42,242 bases of DNA from Acidimicrobiales bacterium (GCA_016845305.1 JAERSW010000032.1:1-42242), one strand, 5' to 3'. Shown: positions 28,208-37,281, numbered from the stretch's first letter. Made by a program: numbers and translations. The notes: generated from the sequence alone by a model not told the origin.

Positions 28208-28255
28208 TCTCTGGAACCGGCCCGCTGGGGCTGTCTCTCTGGAACCGGCCCGCTG
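28208..28255. repeat. 20-bp direct repeat upstream of the 3-hydroxyacyl-CoA dehydrogenase
   Basis: TCTCTGGAACCGGCCCGCTG occurs at 28208-28227 and 28236-28255 (28-bp period). It lies in the 105-base gap between the cyclophilin stop and the dehydrogenase start. A decayed third copy may follow. Confidence 0.8.
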
Positions 28256-28280
28256 TGACCGGCTCTCCGGGGACCGACCC

Positions 28281-28844
28281 TCAGTCGGACTCGGTCACGG
28301 TGACCGACTCGATGACGACGTCCTCGACCGGGCGGTCGCCGGGGCCGGTGCGGACCTCCTGGATGGCCGTGGCCACCTCCACGCCCTTGATGACCTTGCC
28401 GAACAGGGCGTACGCGGGCGGCAAGCCGACCCCGCTGGGGCCGGTGATGACGAAGAACTGGCTGCCGTTGGTGTCCGGGCCGGCGTTGGCCATGGCCAGG
28501 GAGCCCACCTCGTAGCGGCCGGGCTTCGGCAGCTCGTCGGCGAAGCGGTAGCCGGGGTTGCCGCGGCCCGAGCCCTCAGGGCAGCCACCCTGGATGACGA
28601 AGCCGTCGATGACCCGGTGGAAGACCAACCCGTCGTAGAAGTGCCAGCGGGCCAGGTAGACGAAGTTGTTGACCGTCCGGGGCGCGGCGATCGGATCCAG
28701 GTGGATGGTCATGGACCCCATCGAGGTCACCATCTCGGCCGTGTACGTCTTCGCCGGGTCGATGACCATGGGCGGGGCCGACGGGAACGACGTGCGCCGT
28801 TCGCTGGAACCGTCGACGGCGGGGATCAGGTCGGAATCGCTCAT
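28281..28844 (-). CDS. Peptidyl-prolyl cis-trans isomerase, cyclophilin type
   Basis: 187 residues. A short disordered N-terminus (about 30) precedes a small cyclophilin domain. It shows the catalytic-site motif FHRVIDGFVIQGGCPEG (Arg in FHR), then NGSQFFVITG and YALFGKVIKGVEVA. It speeds proline isomerisation during protein folding. No signal peptide or lipobox, so cytoplasmic. A GAGGAGG ribosome binding site precedes the ATG at 28844. Confidence 0.93.
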   Translation of the reverse strand: MSDSDLIPAVDGSSERRTSFPSAPPMVIDPAKTYTAEMVTSMGSMTIHLDPIAAPRTVNNFVYLARWHFYDGLVFHRVIDGFVIQGGCPEGSGRGNPGYRFADELPKPGRYEVGSLAMANAGPDTNGSQFFVITGPSGVGLPPAYALFGKVIKGVEVATAIQEVRTGPGDRPVEDVVIESVTVTESD

Positions 28845-28957
28845 GGGGGGGGCCTCCTCGGCCGATGGTGCGTCGGGTTGGTTGCGGAGCGTGCGGTCGC
28901 CGCCGGCGATGGCGGCCCGGACCCGGAGCAGGCTACGGGCTGGGCCGCACCGCCCAC

Positions 28958-29022
28958 GCCGGAGCCCCCAGCGGGAACCCCCTGCAGGAGCCGCCTGTGG
29001 GAGCCCCATGCGGGAGTCCCGT
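28958..29022. repeat. Five degenerate 13-bp tandem repeats in an intergenic region
   Basis: Units at 28958, 28971, 28984, 28997 and 29010 follow the rough consensus GCGGGAGCCCCNT. They fill part of the 225-base gap between the divergent starts at 28844 and 29070. Each unit is partly self-complementary (GGG...CCC), so hairpins are possible. Confidence 0.7.
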
Positions 29023-29056
29023 GCTGGGGGTCACCCCACCGCGCGCGGGCCTTCAC

Positions 29057-29062
29057 TACGGT
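29057..29062 (+). promoter_or_regulatory. -10 box TACGGT, leaderless
   Basis: TACGGT ends 7 bases before the ATG at 29070. It supports the short zinc-ribbon gene. Confidence 0.5.
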
Positions 29063-29069
29063 GCCGCGC

Positions 29070-29339
29070 ATGGCACCCCGGCCGACGCCGCGGACATCCG
29101 GTCCGGCGAGGACGCACGATCCCCGGGTCCTCGACCCGTCGCTCGACCATCCGCTCCGCAACGGCCCGCTCCGCCGTGGGTCGGCCTTCCGTCGGGGCAC
29201 GCCCAGCGAACCGCCCACCTGGGTGGGGCTGGTGTGCCCGTCGTGCGAGGTGGCCTGGCGGGGCGATCCCGAGGAGCCGTGCTGGTCGTGCGGGTCGGTC
29301 GGTCGCCGCCCGGCCGGCACCACCGTCGTCGGCGACTAG
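29070..29339 (+). CDS. Small zinc-ribbon protein
   Basis: 89 residues. A basic, Pro-rich N-terminal part (PLRNGPLRRGSAFRRG) is followed by a single zinc-ribbon knuckle pair, CPSC and CWSC, about 13 residues apart. Such proteins often bind nucleic acid or protein partners, but no function is known here. The start is set by the leaderless -10 box; the open frame continues upstream through the tandem repeats, which look non-coding. Confidence 0.65.
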   Translation: MAPRPTPRTSGPARTHDPRVLDPSLDHPLRNGPLRRGSAFRRGTPSEPPTWVGLVCPSCEVAWRGDPEEPCWSCGSVGRRPAGTTVVGD

Positions 29340-29350
29340 TCCGGACCCCG

Positions 29351-29851
29351 TCAGACGGGTCGGGCGAACGTCATCACGGCCTTGTCCATGCCGTCCGGCG
29401 AGTACTCCTCGAGACGGTCGAAGCCCATGGCGTCGTGGAAGGCGAGTGACCGCTCGTTGCGGGGCACCGTGTTGACCTCGGCGCAGACGTGGCTGTGGCC
29501 GCCGTCGCCGACCACCGCCGTGGCCGCGAACGCCTCGTAGAAGGCCCGACCCACGCCGAGCCGGTACGCCGACGGGTCGACCACGACGCGGTCCACGTAC
29601 AGGAACCGGTCGAACCGCCCGCAGAACCAGGCGTAGAAGCGGCTGGCGTACGGCGTGGACGGCCCGTCGATCCCGACCAGCAGGGCGGACGGCCCCGGGG
29701 TCCCCGGAACCTCGGCCACCAGGCAGCAGTGGGCCACCTCGACGAACCACGCCATCTCGTCGATGGTCAGCTCGTTGACGGCCGGCACCGCGGCGTTGTT
29801 CAGCTCGAGCATGCGGTCGAGGTCGGCGGTCGTGGCCGGACGGATCTCCAC
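29351..29851 (-). CDS. GNAT family N-acetyltransferase
   Basis: 166 residues from a GTG. MEIRPATTADLDRMLELN is a typical GNAT first strand and helix. The acetyl-CoA-binding motif A is VDRVVVDPSAYRLGVGRAFYEAF, and motif B is NERSLAFHDAMGF. It transfers an acetyl group to an unknown amine. No strong ribosome binding site. The gene is divergent from the ABC transporter operon, with 86 bases between starts. Confidence 0.85.
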   Translation of the reverse strand: MEIRPATTADLDRMLELNNAAVPAVNELTIDEMAWFVEVAHCCLVAEVPGTPGPSALLVGIDGPSTPYASRFYAWFCGRFDRFLYVDRVVVDPSAYRLGVGRAFYEAFAATAVVGDGGHSHVCAEVNTVPRNERSLAFHDAMGFDRLEEYSPDGMDKAVMTFARPV

Positions 29852-29923
29852 GGACGGGAGTCCACCACGGATCGCTCACGCGACCCTCACCCACCCGCCT
29901 GCGCCCGTCGGTGGGGCGGCCCG

Positions 29924-29929
29924 TATCGT
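29924..29929 (+). promoter_or_regulatory. -10 box TATCGT, leaderless
   Basis: TATCGT ends 8 bases before the ATG at 29938, promoter for the ABC operon. Confidence 0.5.
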
Positions 29930-29937
29930 GAGCGCCC

Positions 29938-30699
29938 ATGAACGCTCCCCAGGCCACCACCCCGCCCGAGACCGGAATCGCCGCCGCCCGGATGGCCGGC
30001 GGCACCAAGGTGTACGGCATCGGCGACACCGAGGTCCGTGCTCTGGACGGCGTCGACGTCGAGTTCGAGCAGGGACGCTTCACGGCCATCATGGGCCCGT
30101 CCGGCTCCGGCAAGTCGACGCTCATGCACTGCTCGGCCGGGCTCGACGACCTGACCACGGGCACCGTGCACATCGGCGACGTGGAGCTCGGCGCCCTCTC
30201 CGAGCGCGACCTCACCCTGCTGCGCCGCGACAAGGTCGGCTTCGTCTTCCAGGCCTTCAACCTGCTGCCCACCCTGACCGCCGAGGAGAACCTGACCCTG
30301 CCCATGGACCTGGCCGGCCGCAAGCCGGACACGGCGTGGCTGGTCGACGTCATCGAGACGGTCGGACTCCAGGACCGCCTCAAGCACCGTCCCGACGAGC
30401 TGTCGGGCGGCCAGCAACAGCGGGTGGCGGTGGCCCGGGCCCTGGTCAGCCGGCCGGACATCGTGTTCGCCGACGAGCCCACCGGGAACCTGGACTCGGT
30501 CACCGGCGGCGAGGTCCTCGACTTCCTGCGGGGAGCGGTGGACGACCTGGGCCAGACGCTGGTGGTGGTCACCCACGACGCCGGGGCGGCCGCCCGGGCC
30601 GACCGGGTGCTGTTCCTGGCCGACGGTCGGATCGTCGACGAGATGACCGACCCCGACCCCGACCGGATCCTGGACCGCATCAAGGCCATCGGCGGCTGA
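29938..30699 (+). CDS. ABC transporter ATP-binding protein (MacB/LolD type)
   Basis: 253 residues. Walker A is GPSGSGKST, the Q-loop is VFQAFNLLP, the signature is LSGGQQQR, Walker B is DIVFADEPTGNLDS and the H-loop is VVVTHD. The EPTGNLDS sequence is typical of the FtsE/LolD/MacB group, which pairs with FtsX-like permeases; the next gene, 4 bases downstream, encodes one. Such systems do mechanotransmission or move lipids, peptides or drugs rather than classic small-solute uptake. Confidence 0.94.
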   Translation: MNAPQATTPPETGIAAARMAGGTKVYGIGDTEVRALDGVDVEFEQGRFTAIMGPSGSGKSTLMHCSAGLDDLTTGTVHIGDVELGALSERDLTLLRRDKVGFVFQAFNLLPTLTAEENLTLPMDLAGRKPDTAWLVDVIETVGLQDRLKHRPDELSGGQQQRVAVARALVSRPDIVFADEPTGNLDSVTGGEVLDFLRGAVDDLGQTLVVVTHDAGAAARADRVLFLADGRIVDEMTDPDPDRILDRIKAIGG

Positions 30700-30703
30700 C
30701 CCG

Positions 30704-33409
30704 GTGCTCCGCCTCACCCTCCGGAACATCAGCCGCAGGAAGCTGCGGTTCGCCCTCACCACGCTGGCCGTGGTGCTGGGCGTCGCCTTCCTGTCCACGT
30801 CGTTCTTCCTGACCGACCGCCTGCGGGACACCTTCGACGAACTCTCGGAGGACATCACCGGTGATCTGGACCTGGTGGTCCGCACGGCCATCGCCGAGGA
30901 CGCCGAGCGCCTCAACCGGCTGCCCACCCCCGCCGACGTCCTCCCGCTGGTGGCCGACGTTCCCGGGGTCGCCGCCATTGCCCCGAGCATCGTGGGCTGG
31001 AACGTCGTCCCGCTGTACACCGACGACGACGGCTCGTTGGCGGCCGTCACCACCGGCGGCGCACCCCAGCTCGGCGTGAACATGGGCGGGTTGGAGGGAT
31101 ACCCGTCCGACGGGCTGGAGCAGTTGTTCCTGACCGAGGGCCGGGCCCCGGAACGCACCGGTTCGCTGCACGACCCGTCGACCGTCGGCGAGTTCGTCCT
31201 CGACAACCGCACGGCCGGCGACCACGACTACGAGGTCGGCCAGACCTACACCGTCAGCACCCCGGGCGGGAACCGGGAGTTCGTGCTGGTCGGCACGGTC
31301 AACTTCGGCGATCCCGAGGAGAACAAGTCGGTGGGCGCCAACATCAGCGCCTTCGACCTGGCCACCGTCCAGGAGCTGACCGGGCTGGAGGGCCTCTACT
31401 CGGAGATCTCCATCGCCCTGGCCGCCGGCGCCGACGAGGCCGCCGTCATGGCCGAGATCGACGAGCGGCTGGCCGCGGCGACCGCCGAGTTCCGGGCCGC
31501 CCTGGCGGCGATGCCCGACGAGCACCGCGACCGCCTGGCGGCCTTCGCCGAGGCCGAGCTGGAGGTGGTGACCGCCCAGACCAGGATCGACGAGGACAAG
31601 AGCAACTTCGACCAGTTCATCTCCATCATCTCGTCGGTCCTGCTCGGCTTCGCGGTGATCGCCGTCGTGGTCAGCGCCTTCATCATCAACAACACCTTCT
31701 CGATCGTCATCGGCCAGCGGGTCCGCGAGCTGGCCCTCCTGCGGGCGCTGGGCGCCACCGGTCGCCAAGTCAGCCGGTCGGTACGGCTCGAGGCCGTGGT
31801 GGTCGGCGTGGTGGCCACCGTGCTCGGCCTGGTCGGCGGCTACCTGCTCGCCGCCCTCCTGCGCTGGGTGATGGTCCAGACCGGATTCGGCGAGCTGCCG
31901 GGCGCCATCCCGATCCGCCTCCGGACCGTGGTCGTGGCCGCGGTGGTCGGCATCGGCGCCACCTTCCTGTCGGCCATCGGCCCGTCGCGACGGGTGCGGC
32001 GCATCCCCCCGGTGGCCGCCCTGCGCGACGACGTCCGCCTCACCCCGACCGGCCTGCGTCGACGCCTGGTGGTCGGCACCTCGGTGGCCGTGGTCGGCAT
32101 CGCCCTGCTGGCCCTCGGCATGGTGGCCGAGATGTCCACCCGGGCCGTCCTGACCGCCGTGGGCGGTGGCGCCCTGGCCACCTTCATGGGCGTCTACCTG
32201 CTCAGCCCTACCGTGGCCCGGCCCGTCGCCCGGGTGCTGGGCTGGCCGATCCGCAAGGTGTACCGGATCCCCGGCCGCCTGGCCACCGAGAACGCCCGTC
32301 GGGCGCCGAGGCGTACCGCGGCCACCGCGGCGGCGCTGACCATCGGCCTGGCCCTGGTCTCGATGGCCGCCGTGGTCAGCGACTCGATGAAGGCCACCTT
32401 CCTGCGGGCCATCGACGAGAGCGTCCGGGCCGACCTGCTGCTCTACACCCCCGGCTTCGACCCGTCGGTCGGCTTCTCGGCCGAGCTGGGGCGCGACGTC
32501 AAGGTGCTGGCCGTCGAGCGACCCGACCTGGTGTCGTCGGTGCTGGTGGGCCGCTGGAGCCTCGGAGGCGCGGCCGTCGACGGGGTCCACAAGGACCTGT
32601 CGGCCGCCGATCTGGCGGTGCTCGACGACCACCTGGACCTGAAGACGCTGTCCGGATCGTCGTTCGGCGCCGGCGTGGACGGCGTGCTGGTCCACGTCGA
32701 CCCGGCCGCCGACCTGGGCCTCGGAGTTGGCGACCCCCTGACCCTGGACTTCCCCGGTGGCCGGTCGGTGGAGCTGACCGTGGCCTCGATCTTCGAGGAC
32801 TCGACGATGATGGGCAACTGGGTGGTCGACGTCGACCTGTTCGACCGGTACCTCCCCACCGCACCGGACGCCTGGGTGTCGGTGGACTACACCGACGGCG
32901 TCGACCACGCGCTGGCGAGGGGCGCCGTCGAGGAGCTGACAGCCGCCTATCCGCAGGTGACCGTGGAGAACCGGGCCGAGCTGCGCGAGTCGTCGCAGGC
33001 CCAGCTGGACCAGCTGCTGTCGATCATCCAGGTGTTCCTGGGGCTATCGCTGCTCATCGCGGTGCTGGGCATCGCCAACACGCTGGCCCTGTCGGTCTAC
33101 GAACGGACCCGCGAGCTGGGCCTCCTGCGGGCCATCGGCATGACGCGTCGGCAGCTGCGACGGATGGTCCGCTGGGAGGCGGTCATCATCGCCCTGTTCG
33201 GTGGCCTGCTCGGCGTGGCCATGGGCGTGCTGTTCGGCCTGGCCGCCATCGCGGCGATCCCCGAGACGTTCGTGGACATCGTGTCGATCCCGTTCGGGAG
33301 CATGGTCGGCTACCTGTTGGTGGCCGGGCTGTTCGGCATGCTGGCCGCCATCCTCCCGGCCCGTCGAGCATCACGCCTCAACGTGCTGGACGCGATTTCC
33401 CAAGAATAG
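30704..33409 (+). CDS. FtsX-like ABC transporter permease
   Basis: 901 residues starting at GTG. It has two tandem halves: an N-terminal membrane segment, a large outside domain (about residues 40-300), a set of three segments, a fourth segment after a basic loop, then further segments, a second outside domain and a C-terminal set of three. FtsX motifs occur twice: RVRELALLRALGATGRQV, and ERTRELGLLRAIGMTRRQL with the following helix. This layout fits the large actinobacterial permeases that pair with one ATPase. The stop is followed by the gene on the opposite strand at 33454. Confidence 0.9.
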   Translation: MLRLTLRNISRRKLRFALTTLAVVLGVAFLSTSFFLTDRLRDTFDELSEDITGDLDLVVRTAIAEDAERLNRLPTPADVLPLVADVPGVAAIAPSIVGWNVVPLYTDDDGSLAAVTTGGAPQLGVNMGGLEGYPSDGLEQLFLTEGRAPERTGSLHDPSTVGEFVLDNRTAGDHDYEVGQTYTVSTPGGNREFVLVGTVNFGDPEENKSVGANISAFDLATVQELTGLEGLYSEISIALAAGADEAAVMAEIDERLAAATAEFRAALAAMPDEHRDRLAAFAEAELEVVTAQTRIDEDKSNFDQFISIISSVLLGFAVIAVVVSAFIINNTFSIVIGQRVRELALLRALGATGRQVSRSVRLEAVVVGVVATVLGLVGGYLLAALLRWVMVQTGFGELPGAIPIRLRTVVVAAVVGIGATFLSAIGPSRRVRRIPPVAALRDDVRLTPTGLRRRLVVGTSVAVVGIALLALGMVAEMSTRAVLTAVGGGALATFMGVYLLSPTVARPVARVLGWPIRKVYRIPGRLATENARRAPRRTAATAAALTIGLALVSMAAVVSDSMKATFLRAIDESVRADLLLYTPGFDPSVGFSAELGRDVKVLAVERPDLVSSVLVGRWSLGGAAVDGVHKDLSAADLAVLDDHLDLKTLSGSSFGAGVDGVLVHVDPAADLGLGVGDPLTLDFPGGRSVELTVASIFEDSTMMGNWVVDVDLFDRYLPTAPDAWVSVDYTDGVDHALARGAVEELTAAYPQVTVENRAELRESSQAQLDQLLSIIQVFLGLSLLIAVLGIANTLALSVYERTRELGLLRAIGMTRRQLRRMVRWEAVIIALFGGLLGVAMGVLFGLAAIAAIPETFVDIVSIPFGSMVGYLLVAGLFGMLAAILPARRASRLNVLDAISQE

Positions 33410-33453
33410 GGGCTCCCACGAACAGGGGCGCCCACCGGGAGGAGGCGGCTCCC

Positions 33454-33837
33454 TCAGACGACGCCCATGGCCAGGGTGGCCAGCACCAGGCCCCACGAGC
33501 TGAAGATCGTCACCAGGAACCCGCCGACGAGCGCCCGCCACACCGAGTGGATGCGGTCGTCCATCGATGTGAGCCGGTCCTCGGCCCGATCCATCCGTCG
33601 CTCCAGCGCCTCGAACCGTCGGTCGAACTCGTCGAACCGTCGGTCGATCGCCTCGAAGCGGCGGTCGAACGCCTCCAGCATGGCGTCCAGGCGGAGGCCC
33701 AGCTCGGCCACGTCGGACCGCACCAGGGCCACGCCGTCGTCGTACAGCCGCGTCATGAGCAGATCGGCCGGGCGTTCGCCCAGCACGTCCTCGAGTCGCT
33801 CGTGGAGCATCCGTCGGTCGCCTGCATCGATCGTCAT
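33454..33837 (-). CDS. Coiled-coil protein with C-terminal membrane anchor
   Basis: 127 residues. After a short globular N-terminus, residues about 55-95 form regular heptads with an Arg-Arg pair (FDRRFEA, IDRRFDE, FDRRFEA, LERRMDR, AEDRLTS, MDDRIHS). A single hydrophobic helix at the C-terminus (ALVGGFLVTIFSSWGLVLATLAMGVV region) follows. This resembles the general layout of DUF1640-like anchored coiled coils. It is likely to oligomerise at the membrane; function unknown. A GGGAGG ribosome binding site lies about 9 bases before the ATG at 33837. Confidence 0.75.
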   Translation of the reverse strand: MTIDAGDRRMLHERLEDVLGERPADLLMTRLYDDGVALVRSDVAELGLRLDAMLEAFDRRFEAIDRRFDEFDRRFEALERRMDRAEDRLTSMDDRIHSVWRALVGGFLVTIFSSWGLVLATLAMGVV

Positions 33838-33959
33838 CTTCCCAACCTCCCGGGTCCGGGATCAACCCTTCGTCGCGTGCGGGAGTCGGGACTCCGAAGC
33901 GGTCCGTGGTGGACCGCGTGGAGAACGTAGGGAGGGGGTGTGACAGGCGGTTGGGCTTC

Positions 33960-36086
33960 TCAGGCGAGGACGTCGGGCAGGGGCTCGGCGTGGACGACGG
34001 CCATCCGGCGGGTGGCCCGGGTCAGGGCCACGTACAGCGCCCGGGCCCCCTGGGCCTGCTCGCGCAGGATCCGTGCCGGCTCGACCACCACCGCGGCGTC
34101 CACCTCCAAGCCCTTCACCAGGCCCACCGGGACCACCGCCACCCGGGCGTCGAGGCCCCGGCGGGTGGGCCGGCCGAACTCCACGCCGGCCCGCTCCAGG
34201 GCCGACTCCACGTCGGCGGCCTGGTGGTCGGCGGCGATCACCGCCACGTTGCCGGTGCCCACGGCGTCCATCTCGTCCCGGACCACATCGACCAGGCCGT
34301 CCAGCTTCTCGGCCTGCTCGGCGGTCAGCGCCACCACCCGCGGCGGATCGCCGTCGCCCCGGACCGATCGGGGCGGCGCCAGGTCGGGGGCGGCCACGGC
34401 CAGCACCCGGGCGGCCAGGTCCATCAGCGGACCGGGGATGCGGTAGCCGACGGTCAGCTCGTGGCGGACGGCCGGACGGCGGTCGGGCAGGTGGGCGAGG
34501 ATCCCCTCCCAGTCGTCGTGGGCCCACGATCCGGTGGCCTGGGCGATGTCCCCCACCACCGTCATCGAGCCGTTCAGGGACCGCCGCTCCAGCATCCGCA
34601 GGTCCATCGGCGAGAGGTCCTGGACCTCGTCGACCACGATGTGCCCGTAGGTCCGGACGGAGTCCTCCTCCCTGCGGCCCGGGCGGGCACCCAGCACGGC
34701 ACGTGCCTCGTCGAGCAGGGGGGCGTCCGAGGCCGACCAGTACACGTCGTCGGCCGAGTCGAGGCGGGGCCGGAACAGGGCCTCGACCTGGTCGGCGGTG
34801 AGGTCCCGGTCGGCGGCCCGGATGAGGGCCCGGGACCCGAACAGGTCGTGGAGGAGCTGGGCCGGGGTGAGGACGGGCCACATCCACTCCAGGGCCTCCC
34901 GGACCGCCAGCTCGCCCCGCAGGCGCTCCCGGACGGCCTCCGGGTCGAGGTCGCCGCGCCCCGAGGCGACGAGCGCCTCGTAGAACTCGGCCTCCACGTA
35001 CCGGCGGGCCGCGTTGTGGGTCCGGTACCGGCGGCGGGCCTCGGCCACGATGCGGCCCGACTCCTCGACGGTCAGGGTCAGCCACTGCAGCCCGTGGCCG
35101 ACGCGCAGGTCGGCCCGCAGCGGCCGCTGGCGGGTCCGCACGGCCCGGGCGATGAGCCGGACCATCCGCAGGTCGCCCTTGAGGCGGCCCATCTCGGCCT
35201 CCTCGCGGCGGTCGTCGATCCGCACGCCGCCCACCACGTCGCCGAGGGTGGCCAGCACCACGCCGGCCTCGCCCAACGACGGCAGCACCTGTTCGATGTA
35301 GGCCAGGAACAGCCGGTTGGGGCCCACGACGAGGACGCCCTGGCCCTCCAGCGGGAAGCGGTGGGTGTAGAGCAGGTAGGCGGCACGGTGGAGGGCGACC
35401 ACCGTCTTGCCGGTGCCCGGCCCGCCCTGCACCGCGTGCACCCCGGCCAACGGTGCCCGGATGATGTCGTCCTGCTCGGCCTGGATCGTGCCGATGATGT
35501 CGCCGAGGCGCCCGGTCCGGGCCGTCTCCAGCGCGGCGATCAGGGCACCCTCGCCCTTGAGGCGGGTTCCGTCGCCGTCCCGGAACCGTTCCAGGTCGCC
35601 GAACAGCTCGTCCTCGAGGCCGACCACGGTCCGGCCACGGCACACCAGGTGGCGGCGACGCTGCAGGCCCATGGGCTGGGGGCCGGTGGCCCGGTAGAAG
35701 GCCTCGGCGACGGGCGCCCGCCAGTCCACGACCACCGGCTCCTGCTCGGCGTCCCACACCCCGACCCGGCCGACGTGGAAGACACCCCCGCCGGCCTCCG
35801 GCTCCTGGTCGATGCGGCCGAAGACGAGGGCGGCGTCGCCGAGGTCGAGGTGCTCGAGGCGGGCCACGACCTGCTCGATGATGGCCTCGCGCTCGAAGCG
35901 GGCCTGGTTGGTGCCGCCGCGCCCCACCTCCACCATGCGGGTCAGGTCGAGCGCCCGCTCCCGGGCCGCGTCGAGGCAGGCGTGGGCGTGGTCCACGTGG
36001 GCCTGCTCGAGGGCCAGCTCCGGGTGCGCGTCGGCGGGCTCGGCCGCAGGTCGTGCCCCGTCAGGGGTGGGATCGGTGGTGCTCAT
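33960..36086 (-). CDS. HelD-like superfamily 1 helicase (RNA polymerase recycling factor type)
   Basis: 708 residues. Walker A is GGPGTGKT (221-228, K227), Walker B is VVDEVQDLS (D486, E487), and QGGPGTGKTVVALHR and LYVALTRATRRMAVVH match the UvrD/Rep family. The N-terminal coiled-coil arm (about residues 20-60) and the domain with VGRVGVWDAEQEPVVVDWRAP precede the ATPase, as in HelD proteins of Bacillus and mycobacteria, which free stalled RNA polymerase from DNA and can affect rifamycin action. The start ATG is at 36086; it is divergent from the patatin-like gene. Confidence 0.85.
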   Translation of the reverse strand: MSTTDPTPDGARPAAEPADAHPELALEQAHVDHAHACLDAARERALDLTRMVEVGRGGTNQARFEREAIIEQVVARLEHLDLGDAALVFGRIDQEPEAGGGVFHVGRVGVWDAEQEPVVVDWRAPVAEAFYRATGPQPMGLQRRRHLVCRGRTVVGLEDELFGDLERFRDGDGTRLKGEGALIAALETARTGRLGDIIGTIQAEQDDIIRAPLAGVHAVQGGPGTGKTVVALHRAAYLLYTHRFPLEGQGVLVVGPNRLFLAYIEQVLPSLGEAGVVLATLGDVVGGVRIDDRREEAEMGRLKGDLRMVRLIARAVRTRQRPLRADLRVGHGLQWLTLTVEESGRIVAEARRRYRTHNAARRYVEAEFYEALVASGRGDLDPEAVRERLRGELAVREALEWMWPVLTPAQLLHDLFGSRALIRAADRDLTADQVEALFRPRLDSADDVYWSASDAPLLDEARAVLGARPGRREEDSVRTYGHIVVDEVQDLSPMDLRMLERRSLNGSMTVVGDIAQATGSWAHDDWEGILAHLPDRRPAVRHELTVGYRIPGPLMDLAARVLAVAAPDLAPPRSVRGDGDPPRVVALTAEQAEKLDGLVDVVRDEMDAVGTGNVAVIAADHQAADVESALERAGVEFGRPTRRGLDARVAVVPVGLVKGLEVDAAVVVEPARILREQAQGARALYVALTRATRRMAVVHAEPLPDVLA

Positions 36087-36243
36087 GTCGATGCGGCGTG
36101 GACGGGGTCCGGACGCCCGGATCCCGATTCAGGCCAGTCGACGATCCTACCGGTGGGGCGCGACGCGGCCTCGGCACCCATCGGCACCCCCTCGGGGCCC
36201 GGTGGAGGGCGGAAAACCACCGTCCACGTGCGACGATGTCCCA

Positions 36244-37281
36244 GTGAGCACGACGGTCCCGGTGAGCACGACGCCCGCGCCGGATGGCGCCACCGTGGCG
36301 GTGGGCCTCGTCCTCGGCGCCGGGGGGCTGCACGCCGCCGCCCAGCACGCGGGGGTGCTGGCCGCCCTCGCCGAGGCCACCGGCTGGGACGCCCGCACCT
36401 CCGAGGTGGTCGTGGGTACCTCGGCGGGCGCCACCACCGCCGTGGAACTGCGTGCCGGCCTGTCGGCCACCGACCTGCACGCCTACTACACGCACGGCGA
36501 GACCTCCGCCGAGGGGCAGGCGCTGCTCGACCGGGTCACGACGCCGCTCGACCTCGGTCCCCGCGGAGGCGACGCCGCCGGCCGGCCGACGGGACGTCCC
36601 GCCAACCCGATGCTGGTGCTGCGCGACCTGGCGTCGACGAAGCGCCCCCGCCCGGTGGTCGCCCTGTCGGGGCTGCTCCCCGAGGGCCCCCACGACGGTT
36701 CGTCGCTGGGCATCCGCACCACCGAACTGCACCCCGACCCGTGGCCCGACCGCCCGACCTGGATCTGCGCCGTGGACCTCGACGACGGCAGCCGGGTGGT
36801 GCTGGGACGCGACGACGTGGACGCCGGGATCGGTCCGGCCGTCCAGGCCTCGACGGCGGTCCCGGGCTGGTTCCGCCCCGTGGAGGTGGACGGCCGTCGG
36901 CTCGTGGACGGCGGCGTGCACTCCACGACCAACGCCGACCTGGTGGCCACACTCGGCCTCGACCTGGTCGTCGTCTCGTCGAGCAAGACCGCGGTGGCTC
37001 CCGGAGGCCGCGGAACGCCGGGACCGGGCACGCTGGCCCGCGCCTGGCACAGCCGGACCCTCCGGCGGGAGGTGGAGGCCATCCGACGGAGGGGCGCCGA
37101 GGTCCTGGTGCTCCAGCCCACGGCCGGCGACCTGGCCGCCCGGACCGGCGACGACCGCTCGGACGTGGACCTCCCGGCGGTCTGCGAGGCGGCCCGGGCC
37201 TCCACCCTGGCGCGGATCAGCCTGCCCGAGGCGGCGGCGGCCCGACGGCTGCTGGCGGCCGCCGCGACCGACCACCGGTAG
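36244..37281 (+). CDS. Patatin-like phospholipase
   Basis: 345 residues from the GTG at 36244 (an alternative GTG at 36262 is possible). It has the glycine-rich oxyanion loop LVLGAGGLHAAAQHAG (near 23-37), nucleophile S60 in GTSAG, and the dyad Asp D222 in VDGGVHS. This Ser-Asp dyad family cleaves fatty acids from membrane lipids. No signal peptide, so it acts inside the cell. The stop TAG (37279-37281) lies 9 bases before hemE and may double as part of the hemE -10 box. Confidence 0.88.
   Translation: MSTTVPVSTTPAPDGATVAVGLVLGAGGLHAAAQHAGVLAALAEATGWDARTSEVVVGTSAGATTAVELRAGLSATDLHAYYTHGETSAEGQALLDRVTTPLDLGPRGGDAAGRPTGRPANPMLVLRDLASTKRPRPVVALSGLLPEGPHDGSSLGIRTTELHPDPWPDRPTWICAVDLDDGSRVVLGRDDVDAGIGPAVQASTAVPGWFRPVEVDGRRLVDGGVHSTTNADLVATLGLDLVVVSSSKTAVAPGGRGTPGPGTLARAWHSRTLRREVEAIRRRGAEVLVLQPTAGDLAARTGDDRSDVDLPAVCEAARASTLARISLPEAAAARRLLAAAATDHR

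Noticed and set aside
33410-33453. A terminator between the FtsX-like gene and the coiled-coil gene (GGGGCTCCC and GGGAGG elements).
   Set aside because: The pieces are GC-rich and partly complementary, but no clean stem with a consistent loop could be drawn by eye.
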